Positions 49,941-57,994 of a stretch of DNA of 64,000 bases are shown one piece after another. How positions within the stretch are numbered: the stretch's first letter is position 1; every line of letters begins with the position of its first letter. Source of the stretch: a gamma proteobacterium HTCC2207 (GTDB taxonomy: Bacteria > Pseudomonadota > Gammaproteobacteria > Pseudomonadales > Porticoccaceae); assembly GCA_000153445.1 (NCBI GenBank), contig CH672397.1, forward strand, positions 540,930 to 604,929. The letters run 5' to 3'. The notes beneath the pieces were generated by a model. That model ran no database searches. It saw only the letters and a list, made by a program, of their open reading frames with translations, and had not been told where the DNA came from. The translations under genes and the position numbers were made by a program.

Positions 49941-50704
49941 GCACATTCTGAGGCACAGTCTGCGGTGATTTCCGGCAACAGCAACAGAGCCCTTTGATCA
50001 AAGGCATCTAGTTGAATATTGTGACGCCTAAATAGTTCGGCATAACCCTGCCGCAAAATCTGCTCTTCTTCCCCCTTAAGCCTGCGACCGGCTACCGCAA
50101 TAGTAAAGCCCTGTCCTGATAACCAGCAAAGCCCGTCAAGCACTGGTTGCCAGGCGTTCGGCCCACGCCTCTGCTGATAAAGCTGTTGTTCAAAATGACC
50201 CATTGAGACACGCAATGTCAGCTGCTGACCATAGAGTTTGTGCAGCGCCAATAAACCATTCTTGCGCTCAAGCATGGAATGCATAGCATTGGTTAGCACC
50301 AACAGCCGAAAACCCCGGCGCAGAATCGTCCCCATAATGGCAATAATATCTGGATTACAAAACGCTTCGCCGCAGGTCAAGCCGATCTCTTCAGTGCCCA
50401 GCTCATGGCGCTGAATCTGGTTGGGAAACTGCTGTACCTGAGTGAGACGAATAAATGCGAGGCTATCATTAGTCGGTGAGAAGTCGATATAGTGATTTTT
50501 ACAGGCGAGGCCGCACTGGGTGCCAGTATTAAACCAGAGAGTTTTAAACCAGAGAGTTTTAAACCGGCGAGTGCTTGACCCGAGAGCGTTTAACCAGAGA
50601 GCGTGTAACCCGAGAGCGTTAAACTGCTCCAGGTTAACACCGGCCTTGGGACAGCCAGTGGCAGCAACCATAGAATTAGAGAATATTGCATGTTGAGTAT
50701 CCAT
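49937..50704 (-). CDS. Degenerate radical-SAM protein (probable pseudogene without frame break)
   Basis: The 255-residue product resembles radical-SAM proteins with a TLWFNTGTxCNLACxNCYI core. Here the core reads NTGTQCGLACKNHYI: Cys64 and Cys68 are kept but the third cluster residue is His71 (codon CAC). The usual GGEP motif is CGEA, and the DHY found in relatives is GHF. A 15-bp repeat (six units) has expanded the TLWF codons into residues 29-58. The C-terminus stops early, at PEITADCASECA, where relatives continue for about 80 residues. A [4Fe-4S] cluster is unlikely. The frame is open, but the gene looks decayed. Confidence 0.6.
   Translation of the reverse strand: MDTQHAIFSNSMVAATGCPKAGVNLEQFNALGLHALWLNALGSSTRRFKTLWFKTLWFNTGTQCGLACKNHYIDFSPTNDSLAFIRLTQVQQFPNQIQRHELGTEEIGLTCGEAFCNPDIIAIMGTILRRGFRLLVLTNAMHSMLERKNGLLALHKLYGQQLTLRVSMGHFEQQLYQQRRGPNAWQPVLDGLCWLSGQGFTIAVAGRRLKGEEEQILRQGYAELFRRHNIQLDAFDQRALLLLPEITADCASECA
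50529..50618. repeat. 15-bp in-frame tandem array (6 units) in the radical-SAM remnant
   Basis: Six 15-base units, with TTAAACCAGAGAGTT as the clearest form, encode a repeated pentapeptide (KTLWF, HALWL, NALGS). Two units are identical and the rest diverge progressively. The source seems to be the native TLWF codons just before the cluster-binding motif. Confidence 0.9.
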
Positions 50705-50820
50705 ACTCAGATTCCGATCTATTTATCGCTTTAAAAGTAGCCTAAGCCAGCCCAAATGGCCCAACAGATCGGCAATATCAAAGCCATTTAAATAGCAGAA
50801 ACAGAATCTCTCCTGCTGAC

Positions 50821-51279
50821 CTAATCCGCCCTGGTAACAGAATCCGCCCTGGTAACAGAGTACGCCCAATAGAACGCGACGAACTGCAGCACCAAGCGCA
50901 CATAGAGCGCGACAACGGGAATATCCGGAAACAGCTCGGGGTTAAACGCCATATACAGATTCGCAGGATAGACAGCGATCAGCAGGGCAACCAGACCAAT
51001 ACCAGCCAATGAGCGGAAACGAGGAATTAAAACGCCAACGCCCCCCATAATTTCGAATACACCGCTAATGTAAACCAAGGCCAAATGCCCGGGTATCCAA
51101 GGCGGCATAATGCTGACATAAAACGCGGGTGCAAATAGATGGTGGAACCCAGCGTAGGTAAAAAAGGCGCTCAACAGGAATAGGAAAAAGCACTTTACCC
51201 GGCTTTTCGGCAACCGCATGGCGCCGATGGCACGGCGCAACAAACTGGGTGATTGCGTAGCATGATGAGTCATTTTCAA
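50821..51279 (-). CDS. DoxX-like membrane protein
   Basis: A 152-residue inner-membrane protein with four helices of the DoxX/DUF417-like fold: AGFHHLFAPAFYVSIMPPWI (first loop and helix), YISGVFEIMGGVGVLIPRF (second helix with the conserved Glu), then two more. These proteins are linked to redox stress or quinone-related functions, but no specific role is known. The C-terminus ends SVTRADSVTRAD, a perfect duplication from an 18-bp tandem repeat, suggesting a recent slip at the stop side. It is upstream of the radical-SAM remnant and 26 bases downstream of the esterase gene. Confidence 0.8.
   Translation of the reverse strand: MKMTHHATQSPSLLRRAIGAMRLPKSRVKCFFLFLLSAFFTYAGFHHLFAPAFYVSIMPPWIPGHLALVYISGVFEIMGGVGVLIPRFRSLAGIGLVALLIAVYPANLYMAFNPELFPDIPVVALYVRLVLQFVAFYWAYSVTRADSVTRAD
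50823..50858. repeat. 18-bp duplication at the end of the DoxX gene
   Basis: AATCCGCCCTGGTAACAG occurs twice without any mismatch, encoding the doubled last six residues of the DoxX-like protein. Confidence 0.92.
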
Positions 51280-51304
51280 ATCTCTCTACTGATCAGTGCT
51301 AAAG

Positions 51305-53146
51305 CTAGAGCACGGAAGCCGTACCAAATTCTTCAATCAACTCTACCGCGATACGCTCTTGCTCAGCTCGGGCATTGAGCTTCTCACACTGACCATTGTT
51401 CCAAGACTGGTAACGAGCCACATCGGCGTTGCCAATATTGATCAGCGTCTCCCAAACCAACAGGCATTTTTCAATATGACTGGCATTGCTGTCGGCAGCG
51501 ATACCCGCCAATAATGTATCCAGTGTTTCAGTCTCAAACTGCAGGCCCAAGTGCTCGTCTCGGTCGAGACGCACATAGGGCTTAGTTTTGCTGTTGTAGC
51601 GTTGCCATTCGAAATCAAGTGACTTATCCGGAACGCCTGAGTGAGCAAAGTCACCCCAGATATTCATAAAGGTACGCTCCATTTGATCGCGAGAATCGCC
51701 CTCTGGATAAATATAAGCGGTCACCGGACCATACTTAAAGTCACCGGTAATAAAGGAAATATCGGTGCCGTGAGCGGCACCAAAAATAGAGGGAAAGTCG
51801 ATAAAAAACGACTTTTCCTGATCGTCCCAATCAAAACGATAGTTATAAAGGGCCTTGTAGCCCGCTTGTTCCATCGCACTTAGAGGCTCATCCACACCCC
51901 TCGCCTTCCAAGCCTGTGAGCGCGTTCGCACCCAAAAGTTATACAGCTGTGGATCTTTAATGCTTACTTTGGGCGGCAAAAGCTTGGTAAAGGGGTAGCT
52001 GGTTTCCATAAAGTAACGGTGCAAGGCAAACCAGAGCGTGACTTCATCTTTGTTTGCGCCGGAGATCACCGGTACATTTTTGCCATACTGCGGGTCAGCC
52101 AAGGCTTCTGCCATCCCCACCGCTGGAATCACAATACCGTCTGCGGTGGTCAATGGAGAGTAGTCAACGGTATCCGGCTTATCGTTATAGAGAGCAATAA
52201 ACTCTCGAGCATCGCTGCTTTTTAAACGTTCGCGCAGGGCTTCGTCAGTAATGTCAGACTCATCAGTACCCTGCTGAGCCAGAAGCTTTTGAGTAATTTG
52301 CCAGGCACCACGAGTAACAAATGTATCGGTCCCATCAAGGTTGTAGGCACTGGCTAAACTGCTAGTACCGGTATAACCGGACTGCGCAATAGCACGATGA
52401 AACAAGCCTTTGGCCAGAGGTGACGCTAAAAGCGCATAGACATTGTGCGCACCGGCGGATTCGCCAAACACAGTCACATTAGCCGCATCACCGCCAAAGC
52501 CCGCTATATTGTCACGCACCCATTTAAGCGAGTGAATAATATCCAAATGGCCGAAGTTAGAGGCCTGGTCTTCCCCGCTTTGCTGCCCCTGAATCGCCGG
52601 ATGGGTAAACCATCCCAGGGCACCCAGGCGGTAGTTGATCGCTACAACCACCACACCTTTGGCCGCTGCCAACTTACTGTAATCGTAATAATCTTTTAAA
52701 CCAGTGGTATTGCTGCCACCGTGGATCCACAGCATTACCGGGTAGTTTTTACCGATAAAATCTTTTGGTGCACGGATATCCAAGAACAGGCAATCCTCCG
52801 AACCAATAACGCCCTCGGCCCCTCCCTCAACACCCGCATAGCTACTCGTCTGTTGCACACAGGCAGTATCCTCACGCTCCGCAATCATTTGCTGAGGGGC
52901 AATTAGCGCTCGGGGAGCGCGCCAGCGCAGATCACCAACCGGCGCTTGGGCATAGGGGATATCAAACCAACTCACCACTGCAGCGCCGACCTGTTTATCA
53001 GCACTCGCGTCTAGCCGACCCTGGGTAATCCCAGAGGCAGTTTGGATTTTGTATTGCGGAAGGCTTTCAGAAATCGGCTGCTCTGGTGAGAATAGGCCGC
53101 AGGCCGCCAACAGGAGAAAACTGGTAATGGTTAAAATCAGTTTCAT
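51305..53146 (-). CDS. Type B carboxylesterase, lipoprotein
   Basis: A 613-residue secreted esterase of the acetylcholinesterase-like family. The signal ends in the lipobox LLAAC (Cys16), so it is anchored in a membrane. The nucleophile elbow is FGESAGAHN (Ser230), preceded by the oxyanion loop IHGGSN. A later FGAAHGTDISFITGDF contains the probable catalytic His, and the acid is likely the Glu or Asp near INKDEVT-like residues around 370. Substrate is unknown. It follows the ABC exporter gene by about 105 bases on the same strand. Confidence 0.88.
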   Translation of the reverse strand: MKLILTITSFLLLAACGLFSPEQPISESLPQYKIQTASGITQGRLDASADKQVGAAVVSWFDIPYAQAPVGDLRWRAPRALIAPQQMIAEREDTACVQQTSSYAGVEGGAEGVIGSEDCLFLDIRAPKDFIGKNYPVMLWIHGGSNTTGLKDYYDYSKLAAAKGVVVVAINYRLGALGWFTHPAIQGQQSGEDQASNFGHLDIIHSLKWVRDNIAGFGGDAANVTVFGESAGAHNVYALLASPLAKGLFHRAIAQSGYTGTSSLASAYNLDGTDTFVTRGAWQITQKLLAQQGTDESDITDEALRERLKSSDAREFIALYNDKPDTVDYSPLTTADGIVIPAVGMAEALADPQYGKNVPVISGANKDEVTLWFALHRYFMETSYPFTKLLPPKVSIKDPQLYNFWVRTRSQAWKARGVDEPLSAMEQAGYKALYNYRFDWDDQEKSFFIDFPSIFGAAHGTDISFITGDFKYGPVTAYIYPEGDSRDQMERTFMNIWGDFAHSGVPDKSLDFEWQRYNSKTKPYVRLDRDEHLGLQFETETLDTLLAGIAADSNASHIEKCLLVWETLINIGNADVARYQSWNNGQCEKLNARAEQERIAVELIEEFGTASVL

Positions 53147-53251
53147 AGCGAGAGTCTTTTTTATTATTATTTTTTATGCACCCTGCCCCGTTAATTGGCG
53201 GTGCACCTTTTGGGTACCTTCCCTTGTCTACGTTTTAGCACACCGACACGA

Positions 53252-55090
53252 TCACTCGCCAGCGTCTTGAGAAAACTGTAATTTCGCCAATCGCTCATAG
53301 AGAGAGTTTGAGGCGATCAGCTCATTATGACTGCCCTGAGCGACTTTTTTACCCTGGTCCATCACCACAATGGTATCCGCATGGAGAATCGTCGCCAGGC
53401 GATGGGCAATAATAACCGTAGTGCGGCCCTTCATTAACTTATCCAGCGCCAACTGCACCTTGTACTCACTCTCGGCATCCAAAGCACTGGTGGCCTCATC
53501 CAACAGCAAAATACGAGGATCCTTTAACAGTGCACGGGCTATCGCAATACGCTGGCGTTGGCCACCAGAAAGGCGTACGCCTTGCTCACCCAAATCACTG
53601 TGGTAGCCATCGGGCAACTGACCAATAAATTCGTCTGCATGAGCCGCCTTGGCTGCGGCGATCACCTGCTCATCGGTGGCATCACTATTACCGTATCGGA
53701 TGTTGTACATCACATCACCGGTAAATAATGTTGGCTGTTGCTGCACTACAGCAATCTGCTCGCGCAACTGGGTCGGTGTCATCTGGCGGATATTGATATC
53801 ACCGAGACAAAGCTCGCCCTGCTGGGGATCATAAAAGCGTTGAATCAAATCAAATAGCGTCGACTTACCGGCTCCGGAGGGTCCCACTAAAGCGACAATA
53901 GCGCCTTCTTTTATCGTTAGAGAAAAGTTATCCAGCGCCGGTTGCTCTGGTCGCGAGGGATAACAAAAACGCACATTGTTCAGATTAAGCTGTGCCGGCA
54001 ACTTCTCAACACCAGACAATGGCTGATCGGGAGCCAGAATTTGATTATCTGCGTGCAGTAAATCCATCAGTCGATCTGTAGCACCCGCCGCGCGCTGCAA
54101 CTCACCGTACACTTCAGATAGCGAAGCCACCCCAGTGGCCATCAGAATTGCATAGAAGATAAACGCGCCAAGATCACCGCCGCTCATTTTGCCATTAATC
54201 ACATCAGTGCCACCGACCCAGAGCATCCCACTGAGCGCACCAAACACCAATACAATCACCACCGCCATCAACACCGCGCGCTGGCGCACTCTGTTGCGAG
54301 CAATCAAAAAGGCGCGTTCAACTTCAATACCAAACGCCGCTTTTTCCTGCTCTTCATGGGTAAAGCTCTGGACCGTCTTGATATGCTGAATAATTTCCCC
54401 CGCGTAACTGCCGACGTCTGCGATAGAGTCCTGACTGTCCCGAGAGAGCTTGCGCACCTTGCGCCCAAAAACCAAGATTGGCATTAATACCAGTGGCACC
54501 GCGACAAGAATCATTAGTGACAATTTGAAATTGGTAATCAGCAGCATGATCAAAGCGCCACTAAAGGTAATCGCGCTGCGCAGAGCAATGGATGCCGAGG
54601 AACCGATAATCGACTGCAATAAGGTGGTATCAGATGTCAGCCGCGACATAATATCGCCGCTGCGATTGGTCTCAAAAAATGCAGGATGCAATCCGACAAT
54701 GTGATCGAACACGGACTTGCGCAAATCGGCGGTGACACGCTCTCCCAGCCATGAGATCAGGTAAAAGCGCACATAGGTTCCCAGTGCCATTAATACAGAA
54801 ATAGCGACGACAAACATAATCGCCTGATTAAGGTGACTCAGGGATTGTTGAGCAAAACCTTGGTCAATAAGCATGCGCACGCCCTGACCCACCGACAGGG
54901 TTATCCCAGCGGTAAACACCAGCGCCGCAAGAAATACCCAAACCTGTAATTTATAAGGCTTAAAAAATTGCGCCAGAGAGAGTAGCGTCGACATCTTTTT
55001 AGAGTTTTCTGCGGCAGGCTCGGCTGCAGCAGTAAGCCGCGCTTCGATGGATTTATCAGCGAGTTTGTCGCTGGTATCACTAATTATCAC
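53252..55090 (-). CDS. ABC exporter, MsbA/multidrug half-transporter
   Basis: A 612-residue fused transporter: about six membrane helices in the N-terminal half (residues about 40-340), then one ATPase. Walker A is GPSGAGKST, the signature LSGGQRQRIAIARALL, and Walker B ILLLDEATSALD, followed by the H-loop IIAHRL. It begins with GTG at 55090, with AGGA seven bases upstream. The dimer would export a lipid or hydrophobic compound; MsbA itself normally sits beside lpxK, absent here, so it is more likely a multidrug-type exporter. Confidence 0.9.
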   Translation of the reverse strand: MIISDTSDKLADKSIEARLTAAAEPAAENSKKMSTLLSLAQFFKPYKLQVWVFLAALVFTAGITLSVGQGVRMLIDQGFAQQSLSHLNQAIMFVVAISVLMALGTYVRFYLISWLGERVTADLRKSVFDHIVGLHPAFFETNRSGDIMSRLTSDTTLLQSIIGSSASIALRSAITFSGALIMLLITNFKLSLMILVAVPLVLMPILVFGRKVRKLSRDSQDSIADVGSYAGEIIQHIKTVQSFTHEEQEKAAFGIEVERAFLIARNRVRQRAVLMAVVIVLVFGALSGMLWVGGTDVINGKMSGGDLGAFIFYAILMATGVASLSEVYGELQRAAGATDRLMDLLHADNQILAPDQPLSGVEKLPAQLNLNNVRFCYPSRPEQPALDNFSLTIKEGAIVALVGPSGAGKSTLFDLIQRFYDPQQGELCLGDINIRQMTPTQLREQIAVVQQQPTLFTGDVMYNIRYGNSDATDEQVIAAAKAAHADEFIGQLPDGYHSDLGEQGVRLSGGQRQRIAIARALLKDPRILLLDEATSALDAESEYKVQLALDKLMKGRTTVIIAHRLATILHADTIVVMDQGKKVAQGSHNELIASNSLYERLAKLQFSQDAGE

Positions 55091-55149
55091 AGGCTCATCC
55101 TGGTTGAGTTTATTGGGTCACGAATTTTAGAAAACCGCCCCGACTAGAC

Positions 55150-55233
55150 TGGCGTCTAGAGTGACGTCTAGAGTGGCGTCTAAAATGCCTTCTAAAATGC
55201 CTTCTAAATTGCCTTCTGAATCGGCGACTACAT
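55150..55233. repeat. 12-bp tandem array (7 units)
   Basis: Seven units of 12 bases, from TGGCGTCTAGAG through TGCCTTCTAAAA to TGCCTTCTGAAT, fill the gap upstream of the ABC exporter gene. Units change gradually along the array, typical of stepwise duplication. Confidence 0.88.
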
Positions 55234-55320
55234 TGAGTGGCGGGATTATGCACTGCTCATCAAAATAGACAAGCAACAACGACTTTAAGAAGCCTATTAC
55301 TCACGCCCTAACCCAGTCAT

Positions 55321-55626
55321 TCAGTAAAGCTGATTGTCCGCCAACGGTACCTCAAGAGCATTGGTACCACTCTTCTCCGGCCCGCCAATCATCTCATCAT
55401 AAGCACTGGTCTGGCGCAGCACAGTTATCTCGGCCGTAACCTTTCTAAGCTGCTTTTGTAATTCTAGCAACTTAGTCGAACGCAATAATTTGCCGCGTTC
55501 GTCAGAGACATAGTGCTCAACGCCCTCGATAATCGCCGACACCTGATAGAGGCTTAAATCGATGGAGTGATAAATTAATTTCTCTACCACGAAATATTTA
55601 TTCAATTTTGACAGCGCAATGGCCAC
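55321..55626 (-). CDS. DUF6482-like small protein
   Basis: A 101-residue cytoplasmic protein with no membrane segment. The pattern YQVSAIIEGVEHYVSDERGK followed by a helical Leu/Lys stretch and the C-terminal DEMIGGP resembles DUF6482 proteins of pseudomonads (which end with DEMxG). Function is unknown. It stands alone between two repeat-containing gaps. Confidence 0.65.
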   Translation of the reverse strand: MAIALSKLNKYFVVEKLIYHSIDLSLYQVSAIIEGVEHYVSDERGKLLRSTKLLELQKQLRKVTAEITVLRQTSAYDEMIGGPEKSGTNALEVPLADNQLY

Positions 55627-55810
55627 GACAGTTATCCTTCAGTGATTCTTTAATAGGTGTTTTTATTTACGCGCAGTGACCACATTTGGCCTAACAGACA
55701 GTCCCTTTTCCAATAGTTCGATACTTTGTCCGACCCAGGGCCCGGTCCCGCAGCTGAGACCCAACGTTCCTTTCAACTCTCAGTAACGCGACTTAGAAAA
55801 GTATGATGCG

Positions 55811-55852
55811 AAAAAAAACCAGGCTCCTCTGTAGAGAGGACCTGGTTTTTTC
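55811..55852 (-). terminator. Intrinsic terminator after the DUF3604 gene
   Basis: AACCAGG and CCTGGTT pair, as do inner CCTCT and AGAGG, followed by eight Ts on the minus strand. It ends the DUF3604 transcript about 40 bases past the stop. Confidence 0.88.
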
Positions 55853-55887
55853 CATACTAATCAAGCCTTCTTTTTAGCGGCTAAGGA

Positions 55888-57837
55888 TTAATTGGCCGGC
55901 TCATACCAAATCGGTGAGCTGTAAGCGCGGTCCTGAGTAGTCTTCTTCACATAGGGCGCCATCTCAACATCAAACTGTGCAGTGTCATAAGAAGTCCATC
56001 GCGGCGACGGCACTTCAAGGGCACGCACATAGTAGAAGGCCTTCTGCTCAGCACTAAACTCCGGATCCTGCCACAGGGCAGTCAATTCCGCAGCGCCATA
56101 TTTGTGGCTATAAGTTGCCTTGGCTTCATCCACTGTGGAGGGGATATCTGCAACATCACCACTGTCATCCATTGAGCGCAGCTCAGGATTGCTCCAGGCC
56201 ACATTAAAGACTTTCTCATGGACTGCGCCCTCTGCATCTTCCCAACCTTTTATCACCTGCAACCGATCCAGATTGGCGCCATTGGGGTCTTTGGCAGTCT
56301 GTAACATAAACACCGGTGCGTCAGAGCGGCTTTGCAATAGCGTGGCACCCATGGGCACGCCTTTGTTATAACCTATATCAGACATATTGGAAGCGTGCAG
56401 ATCGTCTTGAGTAAAGTCCCAACCACCAAAGAATCTGACGGTCATGCGACTGCCGGTGGTGGCATAGACTTCCTTGCGCTGAATCGCATCCCAAATACCT
56501 TCGCGGGTATTCTCCGTAGCCCAAACTGCGGCATAACCTGAGGCCGCCATCATAAAGCCCGGCACGGTAAACTCACCGCGTCCACCCACCGCATCTTTCC
56601 ACCGGTCTGGCTGCGGTTCCATGCCAGCGCTGTGCTTGCCATAAAAGTTATCTTCGGCGGCGGTGGCCAGTGAGGTGTGTGAATCAGTAGAACCGATCAT
56701 GCCAAATTTATAGGGGTTAGCGCCGTAAGCTGAATCCAATGCCAAACCATTTTTTAGCGCTTCACGAGCATATTCAAAAGGAATCATTTGATCGATTTTA
56801 GGTACGCCAGCAAAGTCACCCAGATCCCAGCTCTCATAATCGGCAAAGCGGTCATCTGGAGACAACAGTGGATGCGCCTCTCCATCGCCTTTAATCTGAG
56901 TTACCTCATAGACAGGTTCCCAGCGGGCGCGACGCTCAGCGTAGTCAGAATCCATCTGCCCGCCAAACTCTAGCTCAGCGGTGGGGAACATCAGGCCATT
57001 GGAAATATTGCCATTGTGGGCTATCGCCAGCACCTTGCCACCACTGATGTCTTCGTACTGCTGTAAAAAGTCCCACAGCGCTCTTGGGTCTGAGCTCTCT
57101 TTTGGCGACAGCGGCAACAGGCTTTGGGCTGTCTCCGCATCGTCTCTGTAGATCACGACGCGGTGCAAATTCTGGCCACCTCTCTGGGCGGTAAACTCAA
57201 AGCCAATCAGTGGTGTAAAAGTGCCCGGTTCATAGTGGGCGTCGGCCGTAGCTGTCAGATAATCCCAGGCATTGCCGCGAATATCTTTATCTTCCAGCTC
57301 TCGAGGAGTGTCTGATCTGGTCTGAGTGGAATCCAACTGGCGGGCATCATCTTCCTCCCCGGCAAATAGAATCTCCGACCAAGCCTGTAATGTGGGGTTG
57401 GCGAGTAATTTTTCATTGCCAGCTTTTAGGGCAATCATAGCGCCCACCCCATCGGTGTGATCTGCCAGCACTAGAAAGTCCAGCGGCTCCCGAAGCTGCG
57501 CCGGCTGGCCTTTAGTAGCCATCACTTTTTCGCCTTTGGCAAAGCGATAGGCATCATCTGGGCCCAAGGTATTACCAAAAATAAAAGCATCCATGGAAAA
57601 GTTCGAGTGCAGATGGGTATCACCCCAGAACACCTGCTTCTGCAGTGGTTGATTTGCTACAGGGGAATAATGTGGATCCTGATTGCGGATTTGCTCGGCA
57701 ACCACATAGCCCGCTCTGTCAGCCTTCACCTGTAGTGCCGGAATCTCTTCACTCACTGCAGGACTTTGATCAAAAGACCAACCCGCATAAAACGCGATTG
57801 CGATCAGTGCGATGATAAGACTATTTTTAATTTTCAC
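55888..57837 (-). CDS. DUF3604 protein (PHP-like metal-dependent, exported)
   Basis: A 649-residue protein starting with GTG, with GGGGA eight bases upstream. The N-terminus is a signal peptide or membrane anchor (SLIIALIAIAFYAGW). It carries the DUF3604 family's metal-binding motifs in PHP-like order: GDTHLHSNFSMDAF, LDFLVLADHTDGVG, AIAHNGNISNG and GSTDSHTSLA. These suggest a divalent-metal phosphoesterase-like activity outside the cytoplasm, though no substrate is established. It stands alone between a repeat-bearing gap and a divergent flavoprotein. Confidence 0.88.
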   Translation of the reverse strand: MKIKNSLIIALIAIAFYAGWSFDQSPAVSEEIPALQVKADRAGYVVAEQIRNQDPHYSPVANQPLQKQVFWGDTHLHSNFSMDAFIFGNTLGPDDAYRFAKGEKVMATKGQPAQLREPLDFLVLADHTDGVGAMIALKAGNEKLLANPTLQAWSEILFAGEEDDARQLDSTQTRSDTPRELEDKDIRGNAWDYLTATADAHYEPGTFTPLIGFEFTAQRGGQNLHRVVIYRDDAETAQSLLPLSPKESSDPRALWDFLQQYEDISGGKVLAIAHNGNISNGLMFPTAELEFGGQMDSDYAERRARWEPVYEVTQIKGDGEAHPLLSPDDRFADYESWDLGDFAGVPKIDQMIPFEYAREALKNGLALDSAYGANPYKFGMIGSTDSHTSLATAAEDNFYGKHSAGMEPQPDRWKDAVGGRGEFTVPGFMMAASGYAAVWATENTREGIWDAIQRKEVYATTGSRMTVRFFGGWDFTQDDLHASNMSDIGYNKGVPMGATLLQSRSDAPVFMLQTAKDPNGANLDRLQVIKGWEDAEGAVHEKVFNVAWSNPELRSMDDSGDVADIPSTVDEAKATYSHKYGAAELTALWQDPEFSAEQKAFYYVRALEVPSPRWTSYDTAQFDVEMAPYVKKTTQDRAYSSPIWYEPAN

Positions 57838-57994
57838 CTTGAATGTCCCCTATTATTTTTATTGTCGGCGGCGATACTACCACCAAAAAACAATTTCGTT
57901 AGCGTCCAAAGCAGACAGCATATTCATGCTAATATCGCGTTCTGTCAGCACCACCAAAACGATTTAAACTACCTTTACGACTCACTACAATCCT

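Noticed and set aside
53252-55090. Calling the ABC exporter MsbA
   Set aside because: The fold matches, but lpxK is not adjacent; several MsbA-like exporters exist in such genomes.
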